Made by a program: the position numbers and the translations under genes
Part shown: positions 11,843-23,707 of the stretch, one piece after another
Layout of the letters: each line of letters begins with the position of its first letter
How positions within the stretch are numbered: position 1 is the first letter of the stretch
NCBI GenBank assembly: GCA_030581615.1
Contig: JAKTTT010000006.1
Coordinates: 1-64,000, forward strand
DNA: 64,000 bases
Source: Alloascoidea africana
Lineage: Eukaryota > Ascomycota > Alloascoideomycetes > Alloascoideales > Alloascoideaceae
Direction of reading: 5' to 3'
Notes under the pieces: model-generated
Seen by the model: only the letters and a program-made list of their open reading frames with translations
Told to the model about the DNA's origin: nothing
Database searches by the model: none

Positions 11843-12448
11843 ATGGCTGAAGGTGTTTTTCCAGGTGCTATCGGCATCGATTTGGGTACTACCTACTCTT
11901 GCGTCGCTACTTACGACAGTGCAGTCGAGATCATTGCAAACGAGCAAGGTAACAGAGTTACTCCTTCCTTCGTCGCTTTCACCCCTGAGGAACGACTGAT
12001 TGGTGATGCTGCTAAGAACCAGGCCGCTCTGAACCCAAAGAACACCGTCTTTGACGCCAAGCGATTGATTGGCCGAAGATTTGATGACAGCTCTGTGCAG
12101 AAGGACATCAAGACCTGGCCCTTCAAAGTCATTGACTCTAACGGAGCTCCTCTGGTTGAGGTTGAGTATCTCAACGAAACAAAGACTTTCTCTCCCCAGG
12201 AGATCTCTTCTATGGTTTTGACCAAGATGAAGGAAGTCGCAGAGGCCAAGATCGGAAAGAAGGTCGAGAAGGCCGTTGTCACCGTTCCTGCCTACTTCAA
12301 CGACGCTCAGAGACAGGCCACGAAAGACGCTGGCGCAATTTCTGGACTCAATGTTTTGAGAATTATCAATGAGCCCACCGCCGCCGCCATCGCCTACGGT
12401 CTTGGTGCTGGAAAGGATGCCAAGGAGAAGCATGTTCTCATTTTTGAT

Positions 12449-12480
<32 letters not shown>

Positions 12481-12946
12481 CCACATTGCAGGTGGTGTCT
12501 TCACTGTTAAGGCAACTGCTGGTGACACCCATTTGGGTGGTCAGGATTTTGACACCAACTTGCTCGACTTTTTCAAGAAGGATTTCAAGAGAAAGTCTGG
12601 TGTCGACATTTCGGACGATTCCCGTGCTCTCAGAAGATTGAGAACTGCCTGTGAACGTGCCAAGAGAACCCTCTCCTCCGTTACTCAAACCACCGTCGAG
12701 GTTGACAGTTTGGCTGGAGGTGAAGACTTTAGCGCCAACATCACTCGTGCTCGTTTCGAGGACATTAACGCCGCCCTTTTCAAATCCACCTTGGAGCCTG
12801 TTGAGCGTGTTTTGAAGGACGCCAAGATCTCCAAGTCTGCTGTTGACGAGGTTGTCCTTGTCGGTGGCTCCACCCGTATCCCCAAGGTCCAGAAACTTCT
12901 GTCCGACTTCTTTGACGGAAAGCAGCTCGAAAAGTCCATCAACCCT

Positions 12947-12978
<32 letters not shown>

Positions 12979-13684
12979 AGGTGCCATCTTGACCAATCAA
13001 GCCACTGGCGATGAGACCAAAGACTTGCTGTTGCTTGATGTTGTTCCTCTTTCTCTTGGCGTTGCCATGGAAGGAAACATCTTCGCTCCTGTCGTCCCCA
13101 GGAACACAACTGTCCCCACAATCAAAAGGAGAACTTTTACGACTGTCGGAGACCACCAGACTACTGTCCAGTTCCCCGTGTACCAAGGTGAGCGTGTTAA
13201 CTGCAGTGAAAACACTCTTCTCGGAGAGTTTGACCTGAAGGGAATCCCACCAATGAAGGCTGGCGAGCCTGTTTTGGAGAGCATTTTCGAGGTCGACGCT
13301 AATGGTATCTTGAAGGTTACTGCCGTTGAGAAGTCCACTGGCAAGTCTGCTAACATCACCATTTCCAACTCTGTTGGCAGACTCTCTTCCCAAGACATTG
13401 AGAAGATGATTAACGATGCTGAAAAATTCAAGACCGCCGATGACGCTTTCTCCAAGAGATTCGAGGCCAAGCAGCGATTGGAGTCTTACGTCTCTAGCAT
13501 CGAGTCTTCCATAACCGACCCTGGATATGCTTCCCGATTAAAGAGAGGTGCTCAGTCCAGGATTGAGGCTGCTCTTTCTGATGCTTTGGCTGCTTTGGAG
13601 ATTGAGGATTCTTCTGCCGATGATCTGAGAAAGGCTGAGCTAAGTCTCAAGCGCGTGGTCACAAAAGCCCTCAACACCCGTTAA
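11843..13684 (+). CDS. SSB1: Ssb-type ribosome-associated Hsp70 chaperone
   Basis: An intronless 613-residue Hsp70 whose sequence tracks S. cerevisiae Ssb1/Ssb2 almost end to end. It has the ATPase signature IDLGTTYSC (res. 12-20), [13 protein letters not shown], the [13 protein letters not shown] motif, and a substrate-binding domain ending [12 protein letters not shown] without the EEVD tail of Ssa proteins. Ssb binds nascent chains at the ribosome with the RAC co-chaperone. Codon choice is strongly biased and the leader is pyrimidine-rich, which fits high expression. CTG codons occur at positions that are Leu in S. cerevisiae (for example in EERLIGDAA and AALNP), evidence for standard CUG decoding. 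A 523-codon antisense ORF across the gene is a coding shadow. Confidence 0.97.
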
Positions 13685-14072
13685 ACCTCTTGGAAGTAAA
13701 ATAGCAGAAACTACATTTAAGCAGTAACCATTAATATAGATAGCTTTATTTTTTGGTTGATAGTTAAATTGGTATGTACTTTATCTAATTGGCACACGAA
13801 AATGTATGTCTTTATTAGATTCTATCCATCAGACACAGAACATAAATTAATGAGTTTAACTAGAGTGTGCTCTACCTATCCAATACCTTGAAGTTTTGGC
13901 CGAAACATGTGTGAGCATTGACGATTATGGAGATGTAGATTAAATGGCGAGCAACACCTTGCTTAATGTGATGACATGGCTAAGAGTAAAATAGAAGCCG
14001 CTTTCAAAGGGGTAAAAAAAAAAAAAGAGAGAGAGAGGAGGGGGGAAGAGAAATAAGCACCTAATATAAGAA
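13685..14072. other. Intergenic with polypurine tract
   Basis: A 3'-to-3' interval between SSB1 and RHO2. It contains a run of 13 A followed by GA repeats and G runs (about 14014-14056), a near-pure polypurine tract of roughly 40 nt on the plus strand. No gene is seen. Confidence 0.6.
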
Positions 14073-15122
14073 TTAAAGAATAACACAGCAACCAGAGGAT
14101 GTTTTGGGTCGGTTATTGACTAGCAGGCCCTGTCTAGTGGCAGCTTCAAAGATGTCATCAACCCCTTCTCCAGTGAGAGCTGAACATTCCATGTACCGTT
14201 TTGCCCCAATTTCCCTCGCAACATTTTCAGCCTCTATTGAGGTGACAAAATTCTGTCGCCTTTTTCGCATTTCATTTATAGACATTGGGTTTGTTCGCAG
14301 GTCCTTCTTTAAACCGACAAGTATAACAGGAGTATTCGGACAATACTTGTTGACTTCTTCTATCCACTAAACGATATTTTTGGTTAGACCCAAACGAAAA
14401 TACAAGTGCGTTGAAACTTCTTACCTTGCTGGAAACATTATCAAGGGAGTCAGGCATGTCCACCGCAAATCCTATTAGTATCACATGCGCCTTTGAATAA
14501 GATAGAGGTCGTAGACGCTGGATTGGGATATCTGTTAATATCTGGTCGTTATGGTGTAAATGTGACAAAGTCAAATCTTACCTCGTATTCCTCTTGTCCT
14601 CTGAACATACCCAAGTATATACAGCGCATGGTCAGATACGCATTCAATCTTTCTCATACAAAAAGTGGTAATTACTTACGCTGTATCCCACAATGCTAAT
14701 TGAACTGGCTTGCCGTCTACACGGCAGTCCGTCACGTAGTTTTCAAACACAGTGGGATGCTTTGGACAGTATTAGTATTAATAGACAAGGATGTATTTTT
14801 AGGCTGAAAACATGCTGAAAACTCACATATTCCTAGGGGAGAGAAAAAAAGGAAACAGGTTAGCAAAAGGACAACCATGGGCTGGCACACTGACAACAAG
14901 TCAAATTGGATCTTACTGTAGGAAACTCGCCCAGTGTGAAAACGTAAAGCAGAGAGGTTTTACCACAGGCACCATCTCCAACAATGACGATTTTCCTAAA
15001 TGAGTTGGTTAGACAGGCAGATAGACGCCAACACAAAGAGGCGATAAAAGACCAGAGGCATTAGGAAGACAGACGAGGCCGACCACGTACCTTCGTATGA
15101 CATCTCTATCTACGCCTGACAT
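14073..15122 (-). CDS. RHO2: Rho2-type small GTPase with seven exons, including a 6-nt microexon
   Basis: I place exons at 15122-15091, 14995-14917, 14832-14827, 14759-14680, 14600-14582, 14517-14425 and 14366-14073, giving 200 residues. The joined product has [11 protein letters not shown] (P-loop), the Rho effector region [40 protein letters not shown] and a CVIL prenylation box after a Cys. Local similarity is best to S. cerevisiae Rho2, a regulator of polarity and cell-wall integrity. Exon 3 is only GAATAT (Glu-Tyr), between CCTAG and GTGAGT; exon 5 is 19 nt (GQEEYE). Both supply conserved residues, and every junction keeps frame. Six introns of 58-95 nt is very high for a yeast gene. Confidence 0.93.
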
Positions 15123-15410
15123 GATTAGACAGACGCTCGCTTGCTCGTATGCTCGCTCGCTCTCCCTATGTAGAGACCAGAAGGATGCTACACTGATAGT
15201 AGGCAGGCTGGTAGGTAGTGGAGCGAAGCGAAACCTCAAAACAGCCTCAGATCCTGCTGACTAAGCGTGATGTTGTGTGTTGTGCATGTTGTGAATGTTG
15301 TATGTTATGTCCGCTGATCCGCCTATTTTCTCACCGCTTCTCTCCCCATTCAGGTTTCTTTCTCTGTCTCTCTCTTTATAGGCACCCACTCCAGTAGTCC
15401 AGGCCCGGCG
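15123..15410. promoter_or_regulatory. Divergent promoter of RHO2 and YVC1
   Basis: About 290 bases. A GT-rich run of TGTTGTG-like units lies at about 15268-15310, followed by a CT-rich stretch (15330-15380) directly before the YVC1 start. No specific factor site is recognised. Confidence 0.45.
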
Positions 15411-17666
15411 ATGCCTACCGCAGACTTACAGTCCACTCTCCCGCTGCTGGAACCCTCTTCGGGCGCCAATATCGACGTGATGGAGCGCCCATCTCCTCGC
15501 CAGGTCCTGAGAATAGCTCTCCGTCTAAAGCACCTGATTGACACGGTTGTTTCTATTGAATTCCCGCCAGAGCTCATACTGAAGCCAGACTCCTCCGTGC
15601 TAACAGAAGAAGTTATTCAATTGGCCAGAAAAGCTGCCGGCGGTAAGGGAGATGGCCAGCCAGGGACAAGTTCCAGAAGGTATCGTGCCTGCCTTATTTT
15701 CGCTCTGCTCGTTGTTCGCCGCTGGTATAGGCAAATGGAATTGGGGGAGTTGTATGATTCTGAGCTATACAACGCTCGCTGTGTTTGTGCTGAACAACTG
15801 GCTAAGCGCATCATTGAGTCTGAGGAAGACAAGAATTTTCTTTTCATCAATATGCTGTGCCAACGTTATAGCATTACGCTGAATGGCGAGGACAGCGACC
15901 CTTTGAACGCTTTAGAGCTGGCTGTTGATATGCATTCAACTATCGTGATTGGCTCAGCAGGCTATCAAAGGTGTATGAAGTGGATCTGGTGCGGGTGGAT
16001 TATCCAATCTGATGCTGACCCTACACAATACGTCTTCTACTCTGGAATTGACAATCCAAGATTTCTTGCCCATTTCGATCCCGATAGGATCAAGACGCCT
16101 ATGTATCAGAATTTTTTACAAATCTTCTTGTCTTTTGTCTATCTCTTTTTCTTTACCTTTGTCATCAACCTCCCCACAGAGGACGGCTCTTTGTCGGCTT
16201 TTGAAGTTTTGTACTATCTTTTCACTGTGGGCTTTATTTTGGATGAACTGACAAAGTTTTATCACGTCGGCTTTTATTATATCAGCTTCTGGAATGTTCT
16301 CAATGACACAATGTATGCCTTGATAACATCTTCATTTGTGCTGAAAATGATTGCCTTGTCTGCAAACTCTCAACTGAAACAGGATCACTACAATGAAGTT
16401 TCCTACCGCATATTGGCGTGTGTTTCACCTCTCATGTATGGACGATTCTTGTTGTTCCTGGACACTCAAAAGTTTTTTGGAGCAATGATCATAGTTGTCA
16501 AGGTTATGATGAAGGAATCGCTCGTCTATTTTGTTTTACTTATTCTGATTTCATTGGGATTTCTGCAAGCCTTTTTAGGGTTAGACTCGGCGGATGGAGC
16601 TAGAGATGTCACTTTTCTGGTTCTAGAAGTAATGACGCAGTCGATTATAGGAAACACGGATTTCGATGCCTTTGATCGATTTGCTCCTCCATATGCCGGA
16701 ATCCTCTACTACATCTTTGCCTTTCTCTGCACCGTTATACTGTTGAATATTCTCATTGCATTGTACAACTCCGCATATCAGAACATCATTGACAATGCCA
16801 CTGAAGAGTATTTAGCTTTGATTGCACAAAAGACCCTACGTTTTGTTCGTGCGCCAGATGAGAATGTTTTTGTTCCCCCGTTGAATTTAATTGAAACTTT
16901 TTTGCTGGATATCCCTGTTAGGTGGTGGTGTCCGAAGAGAACATATGAGCAAATTTGCTTTTACACTATGCTGACAGTGTATTCTCCCCTATTGGTTTTC
17001 ACGGCTATTATGGAAGCCAGAGATGCGAGACGTGTGAAATACAACAAATTACATGGCAATGATGAAGATGCTAATGAGGAGGACCTTGAATGGGACCTGA
17101 GAGATGGCTATGAGGAAGGATATTCTGGATTTCTGTACGACGAGCATGAGAATATGTCTAACGAGGCTAGAATCCAAAGGGAGCTTCAGCTTCAGTCCCA
17201 TTCGGACAATATCGATGGGGATTTCCTTCACGGGCTTCGTGATTGGGAGGCCAAAGTTGTCCAGGCCGCACCACAGATTGAAAAAGGCCAAAAATCTGGT
17301 TATGGTTGGGAAATGTATGGCATCGGGAAGAAGATCGATTCTCTGGAGCATTCATTATCAAAGTTGTCCACTTTTAATGTAGCCGAGTCAAAGGATAAAG
17401 AAAGAAGTGACAAAAAAGAGGTTGAACAGCCATCCAAGGTCACAGAGCTGCTTGAGAATACATCTCAACTGGTACAACAATCCGTTGATAATTCTAAAAA
17501 GGCTTTGGACAAGTATAACGAATTAGAAGAAAAGGTTGACAATTTAACCCAGCTTGTTAACAAATTCATCGAATTAAATTTACGTACACAACAGAGACTT
17601 AACCAGCAGGAACCCTCAGATTCGAAGAGCCTAGGTAAATCAAGCACAGAAAGCTTAAGGGATTGA
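15411..17666 (+). CDS. YVC1: Vacuolar TRP-type cation channel Yvc1
   Basis: An intronless 751-residue protein, a little longer than S. cerevisiae Yvc1 (675). Six hydrophobic segments sit at about 234-253, 264-282, 296-316, 331-351, 367-390 and 430-452. The stretch between the last two (about 391-429, with QSIIGNTDF) is the expected pore region. A long cytosolic tail follows, with an acidic patch and a predicted coiled coil near 700-735 (LEEKVDNLTQLVNKF). Yvc1 releases vacuolar calcium on hyperosmotic shock. Family membership is clear from the core LEVMTQSIIGNTDFDAFDRF and LLNILIALYNSAY. Substrate gating residues were not examined. Confidence 0.9.
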   Translation: MPTADLQSTLPLLEPSSGANIDVMERPSPRQVLRIALRLKHLIDTVVSIEFPPELILKPDSSVLTEEVIQLARKAAGGKGDGQPGTSSRRYRACLIFALLVVRRWYRQMELGELYDSELYNARCVCAEQLAKRIIESEEDKNFLFINMLCQRYSITLNGEDSDPLNALELAVDMHSTIVIGSAGYQRCMKWIWCGWIIQSDADPTQYVFYSGIDNPRFLAHFDPDRIKTPMYQNFLQIFLSFVYLFFFTFVINLPTEDGSLSAFEVLYYLFTVGFILDELTKFYHVGFYYISFWNVLNDTMYALITSSFVLKMIALSANSQLKQDHYNEVSYRILACVSPLMYGRFLLFLDTQKFFGAMIIVVKVMMKESLVYFVLLILISLGFLQAFLGLDSADGARDVTFLVLEVMTQSIIGNTDFDAFDRFAPPYAGILYYIFAFLCTVILLNILIALYNSAYQNIIDNATEEYLALIAQKTLRFVRAPDENVFVPPLNLIETFLLDIPVRWWCPKRTYEQICFYTMLTVYSPLLVFTAIMEARDARRVKYNKLHGNDEDANEEDLEWDLRDGYEEGYSGFLYDEHENMSNEARIQRELQLQSHSDNIDGDFLHGLRDWEAKVVQAAPQIEKGQKSGYGWEMYGIGKKIDSLEHSLSKLSTFNVAESKDKERSDKKEVEQPSKVTELLENTSQLVQQSVDNSKKALDKYNELEEKVDNLTQLVNKFIELNLRTQQRLNQQEPSDSKSLGKSSTESLRD

Positions 17667-18550
17667 TGTGATTATTTACTAGTATATGCTATGCTCAGGT
17701 CGAGCCTGGATGTCTTATTTTTTTTAATAACGAATGCGTTCAGAATGTTATAACGGAAAGTTAAGAAAAATGTGAAATATGAACAGGTATATATGTTTTT
17801 TTCTGAAGATATTCTATTCCTCAAGATCTTGCAATGTAATCTTTTACCATGTATTATCATAGATACGAGACGCCATGATATCATTACATGGAAACATTCG
17901 CTTTTTGTATTAATTGATCTTGCAAGTTGCATCGGCCAAAAATCAAAAGATCAAGCGTATACCCATAATAGATCATCATGAATAATAAATACAAAGCTTG
18001 GCGTTTGGCATAGTATATGAGTAATATATCAATAATGAGCGAAAGCAACTAGCAACGTTCTTGACCTATTGTCTTCAGGCACTTTGTACGTACTACTTTA
18101 TGGAGGCATGTAACATAACTTTATTTTGCAAGAGGTTTCCACACATCAATTGAGCGAGAAGGCACTAAAGCGACTGTTTAGTCATGCTCAAAACATGTCG
18201 GTTCCGCTTTCGATGCCATCTTAGCCAGCCAGGCCGTTGTCGTATCTAGACCTGTAATAACTGTCATTTAAGTGTACAATCTGTCACAGCCTAAGATGTA
18301 TGTCACGTGCATGGATATTGCCTATTTTGGGGAATGGCTGTACAAAAGAAGTATCATTATTTCCTTTTTCGGCACAACCTCTGCATATGAGTTTCCTAAT
18401 GCGGAACTTCGCCAGCCATCATCAAGCAGACCAAAAGTTGCTGTTCCTTCTAAGCACTAATGGGGCTGTTTGGGTCCATTTAAATATCTAGATATTCTCG
18501 GCCACTCTGTTTCCTATTTTCTTCACGTATACAGCAATACAGATAAACCA
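17667..18550. promoter_or_regulatory. Intergenic, upstream region of the DSE1-like gene
   Basis: About 880 bases between YVC1 and the next gene on the same strand. No coding signal is seen. A CACGTG lies at 18304-18309, about 240 bp before the proposed start. Confidence 0.45.
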
Positions 18551-20362
18551 ATGAGATCACCACTAGATATACCTCAAGTGTTTCGAAATAACGCTCTTAG
18601 AAAGAGCAGACAAGCGGATAGAGCTAGGGAGCATACACATCAAAAGAAAAGAGTCCATCAGTCATGGCTATTCGATTGTCAGCCTGATAAGCATGATCTC
18701 CTGGATCTTATGAGCGAAAAATTTGATCCGACAAAATCAATCTCCAATTTTTGGAAAACGCCCTCGCATGACGGATACCTGACGAGCCTGGCAATACATG
18801 AAGTATGCCCATTTTCTGAGCACTACAAATAACGGCTATAAAGAACTGACTTTGAAAATATAGAGCCAACCATTGTTAGCAGTAGGAAGTGGAGGGGACA
18901 ACTCAAATCTTTTTATATACGAAGTGAACCCAAAAAGGCTATTGTTGACGGTGAGATTGAATCCTGCGATGCTATCGCCAAGCGCACTCACTAACAGAAA
19001 CTCTTTTAGCATCACCAAACAATAACAATCCCAAAAATATTCTGCATGAAGTGGTCATCACTAAGAGTTCAGAATAACGCTCACAGAAACATACTTGCAA
19101 CTGGGCATAATGATGGAATTGCACATTTCCTCTCAATTCCAGAAAAGGACAGCTTCGAATCAGCAGAAATAAAGAAGCGCTTTAACCACAAAAGACACTT
19201 GCGCTCAAAAGTTGTTAGCCGGATTAACCATCTTAATCTCACGTCCTCAAGCTGGGGTACCTGTTCTCCGTCCTCTCTTCTCTCGCTATGCCAAGAGCAC
19301 TTATTTCTATGGAATCCTGAAAGAGGAGATGCACCTGTCTTAAAGTTGAAAGTTGAGGGTTCGAATAACTTTGATCCTTCTTTGCTTCGAGATGGGGTCC
19401 TTTCTTTTGCAGGAGAGTTTGGCATATCTTTCCTAGACCTTCGAATGAGAGATCCAGGCAAGTTTAATCCTCAAAGGCCAGTGGAACATGCAAACCATGT
19501 GGCTTGGTCCCCACTAGATGAAAATGTTCTAGCTTCTAGTCATGATGATTATACAGTCAAATTGTGGGACATACGGGCCGAGAATTACTTTGCTGTTCTG
19601 GATGGGCATACGGATACAATCAATTCTCTCAAATGGTCCGAACAAAACCGCAATGATCTTTTCACGGGGTCAAGTGATGGAACAGTGATACACTGGAATC
19701 TAGATCACGGCTCTCAACACCTTGGCACTAAATCTGTCCAGCTCCACTATCTTTCCGACGCAATCATTCAAGAAAGGCGAACGGATCACAATGGCTGTAG
19801 CAAAGCGCACCAGTATGATAGTGGCAGCACAGTATCGTCAAGTGACAGCATGATTACCGCTCTCGATGTTAGTTCAAACCCAGCATTTCAAAACAAAGTT
19901 TTTTCGATAGACAGTGGATCTTATCTTGGTTTGCATTCAACCTCCTCAAACCTTGAAGATTATCAAGAAGTCACTGATATCCACAGTGATCCAGCCACAA
20001 CGGATGAAATATCAGAGACCAGTAGTTGCACAAGCAACTCAGTAATTTCGCCTCTATTCTCCCCATCATCCATGCCTTCGTCGCCAGAACTGTTACCAAA
20101 TCTTGGGCATGTATATTTTCAAAACCCGAATAGTGTCCTTACATTCAATAGTTTTGACGTTCATCACAAAGAGATCATCGACGACATTCAATATCTTATG
20201 CATCCAAAAATAAAGATCTCGGACTCTGACAATTATAACCCAATACATAGGGACAGCGGTGTGTTTTTATCTTCAGACTCGCTCGACAAGCGACTAGAGT
20301 TTGAGAGTGAAAAACTCAATTATGGCCTTGATCAGCATGCACAACCTATCAGGTTTACCTAA
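18551..20362 (+). CDS. DSE1: WD40-repeat protein, Dse1-like
   Basis: Exons 18551-18802, 18864-18950 and 19010-20362 encode about 563 residues; S. cerevisiae Dse1 is 573. Both introns keep phase 0, and intron 2 has CACTAAC before TTTTAG. The spliced joins create LLAVGSGGDNSNLFIYEVNP and then a block with ILATGHNDGIAHFL and EIKKRFNHKRHLRSKV. Later repeats include HDDYTVKLWDIRAENY and FTGSSDGTVIHWNL, plain WD40 text. The C-terminal third is Ser-rich and acidic without obvious domains. Dse1 in S. cerevisiae is daughter-cell-specific and linked to cell separation. The assignment rests on length, the KRFNHKRHL block and layout recalled from memory, so the symbol is tentative while the WD40 call is firm. 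Confidence 0.62.
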
Positions 20363-20762
20363 CCAACTGACTATGCTGAATGCTCCAGGAAAACATGCTC
20401 TTTAAAACATTATACAACGCCCCGACCTTAAGATTCCAGATTTTGACCTAATCAACCTGGAGTAAATGCGCTAACAAACTGGAGTGGCGATTCAAAACGA
20501 ACCATTGATTTGGGTTTCCGAAGCCCTGATTTATGCTTGACGTTTTAGCTCTCTTAATAGGACCTACGTAGCACACGATATATATCCAATGCATTATTAA
20601 CACTGGGAAAACAGATAACTATGCATACCCCAGATTAGAGAGCGTGTTCACAAACATTAAAACTAATATAATCATATAAAAAGCTCTCATATTAACTTCA
20701 GGCCAAGAATAGTATATCAACAAACATGGTGTACTCAAGGAACAAAAACGAATATTATAAGA
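20363..20762. other. Intergenic between convergent genes
   Basis: AT-rich sequence between the 3' ends of the DSE1-like gene and VID27. Nothing coding is seen. Confidence 0.5.
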
Positions 20763-23416
20763 TTAATAAGGACTGTTAACTATGCTATCTCTCGATAATG
20801 CCTGAATCCTCCTTACAGGCGTGGACAAAGACTCTCTAGTCGCCCGTTTGAATGATCTCCTGTCCACCATTCCAACATCATCTTCGAGAGCAATAATAAC
20901 ATTCTTATCGCTGCCAAACTTGAAATTATTGGCAGTGACTTCGGAGTCATAGCGTTTAATATAGTATTGATCTTTGCTGTTTCTAAGAACCTTCTTCAAA
21001 GACCAAGTAATGACATAAGAGCCCGTAGAAGTAACGATACTGTGTTCCTTTGTGTCTATACCTGTATTAAAGCGGGCTTTGGTAAAGCTGAGAGGCTTCT
21101 TCGTTTCCTGTTGCATATAGGCGGCATGCTCAGGCGATATTTGCAATCGCCGAGGCCGGGGTTTTGTGTCTTTTCCAAAAGATTTCTTGAATCCGAGAGC
21201 CCCAGTATTTCGGCCTTCCTTGATTTCAGCATCAACAAGTAACAAGTAAGTCTTGCAGGTAGCCAGGACCCACCTGCCATCAGCGCTTACCTCAATGCCT
21301 ATGATTGTGTCGCCTAGAGCAGGCAGACTCGTTTTTGCATTCACTCCAAGCCTATCCACAAGCTTTATCTCACCCTTGTTAGTGGCCACTGCTATGTATC
21401 CTTGTTCTGTACTGGCCAGTGCGCTGAAATCGACCTTTGTGACATATCGCTTCAACTCTGATTCCACTAACTTGTTTCCAGAAAGTCGAGGATCCACTCT
21501 GAACATGCTATTCTTGGAAAGCCCCAAAAACGTTTGCTCAGCTGTCATCTGGGAAAACTTTGATGACGGACCAAACTCGATAACAGAGGTGTCATCATCA
21601 ATTTTCCATTCCTCAACGACTTTGCCATACTCCAGGTCCATTTTATACAAAGAGTGGCTGTTGTCAGGGTTTTGCAATACTAAAGATCTGTCCTCTGTGT
21701 GAAGCATGACTTTTTTCGGTGAAAATGGATTTCCATTCGGACCCCGGACGTTTTCAATAGAAGTTTGAAACTCCAAATCGTCATCGTCGGTGTGCTTGAA
21801 TACGCCAATGTTGCTCCCTCTGACAACATATGAGCGGTCGTTCTTATAGCCTACAGTTAACTGACTGTTTTTGGTTCCTCTTTGATAATACTTCTTTCTA
21901 GTTTCCGTTTCCTCATCGGACTCGGAGTCCGAGTCATAAGTCTTTTTTATACCAGAGCTGATGGTTTTCTGAGGTTCTTCGTCATCTGAGAAAAACTCAT
22001 CCTCTTCTTCATCCTCCTCTGGAATATCCTTTAGATCATCAGGGTCATCAATTTGCATTTGGTTAAAAGCCTCAAGAATATACTCCTGCTCCTTTTCTTT
22101 AGCTTTGGGCCATCTCTGTTGGTTTAAACCCTCCCAAAAGGCTCTCATGAAGCCTTCCTGAAAGTCTGAGAGTTGCTCAAATGTTTCGAACTTTAAAAGC
22201 CAACTGAGCGCCTTATCTTCAACAATGTAGTTGAAGATGAAAGATAAGTAGTCAAAGTTGAAGCAAGGATTCATGTATTCTGATATTGTGGAGCCTAGCA
22301 GCTTTTCGTTTTGACTTGTTACTTCCAAGTAATACTCCCATTCCCCCAGATCCAACACTGTTACTGATGAATTAGATTCCTGTAGAATAAAGGACCCTGT
22401 AGTGGGGTCGAAAAGGTGTAGTTCTACTTTGCTTTCGACAAACGATATTCCTTGTTTTGATTCCAACGGTGGAGCACTAGTAGAAACAACAGCATCCTCT
22501 TTTCCTGGAGAGGGAAATGAAGAGTCTTCTACCACTTTAACAGGGGAAGCCTGCTCCGCTGCACTGCTCTCAGGTGATATTCCCTTTTCTGCATCATCTT
22601 TAACAAGGAGTTCTGGAGATTTGGGCACTTCTTCAACTATCTCATTTTTTTGATTTTCCACTCCAGGCTCAATTGTAGGGGTTTCCAATTCTTTGAATTC
22701 TTCTTCGAATTCCTTATCAGAATCTTCATATACAATTCTGTTTGAAGACGACACTTTGTCATTTTCGGAACCGATGAACTTTTTTGTGTCTTGATATAAA
22801 CCTGTCTCGGGTTCTGAAATTTCAAACTCTTTCAAATCCTGGGTGCTTGCATTTAAAGAACTTGTACGGTACTTTCTTTCATATTCACATTTATGGGCTT
22901 CTTTGACAAAGTTTTCCACAACTGAATCTCTTACAGATTCATCTGCCACAAATTCAAAGACGTCACCTGGGTCGCCAGCAAGGTCGAACCAAGAAATTAC
23001 CAATGTTTGATCTCTTTTGACCAGCTTCAATTGCAAAGCCTGATCTAGCAGGAACAGCCACTCATCTTTCGTCTCATCGTCCAGATCTTCTTCCCTCAGC
23101 AATTCCTCGCCTTCTTCATATGCCCGCTGGATCACCAATTGATAATGAAACTCAGTGGATGTTCTTCTAATAGTGGCTACTGCATCATTGTAACTATTTT
23201 TTTTCTCAGTTAGTACGATAGTCCCAGCAAATAGATCATTAAATTGAGCCACGAGATGCTTAAATTTTCTATCACAAGCACGACTCGCCACACATACATG
23301 CACTCCGCTTCGCCTTTTGGAGACGACGGGCTCCTGGCCAGAAACAATTGACCAGACGGGATAATAGAAATCTCTTCCTTAGGGGTGCTCCCCAATATCC
23401 GTTTGAGAAAATTCAT
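20763..23416 (-). CDS. VID27: Vid27-family protein
   Basis: Exons 23416-23298 and 23193-20763 encode about 849 residues (S. cerevisiae Vid27 has 782). The 104-nt intron has a GTATGT donor, a GTACTAAC branch sequence and an AATAG acceptor; splicing creates ECIYNDAVATIRRT, a conserved junction. The N-terminus (MNFLKRILGSTPKEEISIIPSG) matches family starts. An acidic low-complexity middle (DDLKDIPEEDEEEDEFFSDD) precedes a C-terminal beta-propeller-like domain. Vid27 was identified in vacuole import and degradation of gluconeogenic enzymes, though its biochemical role is unclear. The unspliced frame continues into the intron and should not be used for the N-terminus. Confidence 0.9.
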
Positions 23417-23707
23417 TGCAGATCAGATCAAAAAAATGCCACCAGGAATGTTGGGATTAAGGGATGGATAGAAATTGCTGATTCGCAATTATAAACAAAC
23501 CCGTTGCGGGTAAATTTCAGAACGCAGAAGTCATCACACGAAACAGAGTTTAAGTTGTGCCTTGATTAAGACTCAGCATCGAAAGTTCTGAAAACATTGA
23601 TGAAATATGTAGGATATGCTATTTCGCTGGTACAATAGAAATTAACACCGAATATAATGTACAAATGAGGCTGCAAAAGCAATACAGAAATGAATACAAA
23701 ACCTAGC
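23417..23707. other. Short intergenic, VID27 upstream region
   Basis: About 290 bases upstream of VID27 and downstream of the MFG1-like gene, both on the minus strand. No clear factor site is seen. Confidence 0.4.

Noticed and set aside
11822-13393. A 523-codon ORF antisense to SSB1
   Set aside because: Long antisense frames are a known by-product of strong codon bias in Hsp70 genes. The sense frame is full length and conserved; the antisense peptide is low in complexity and has no family.
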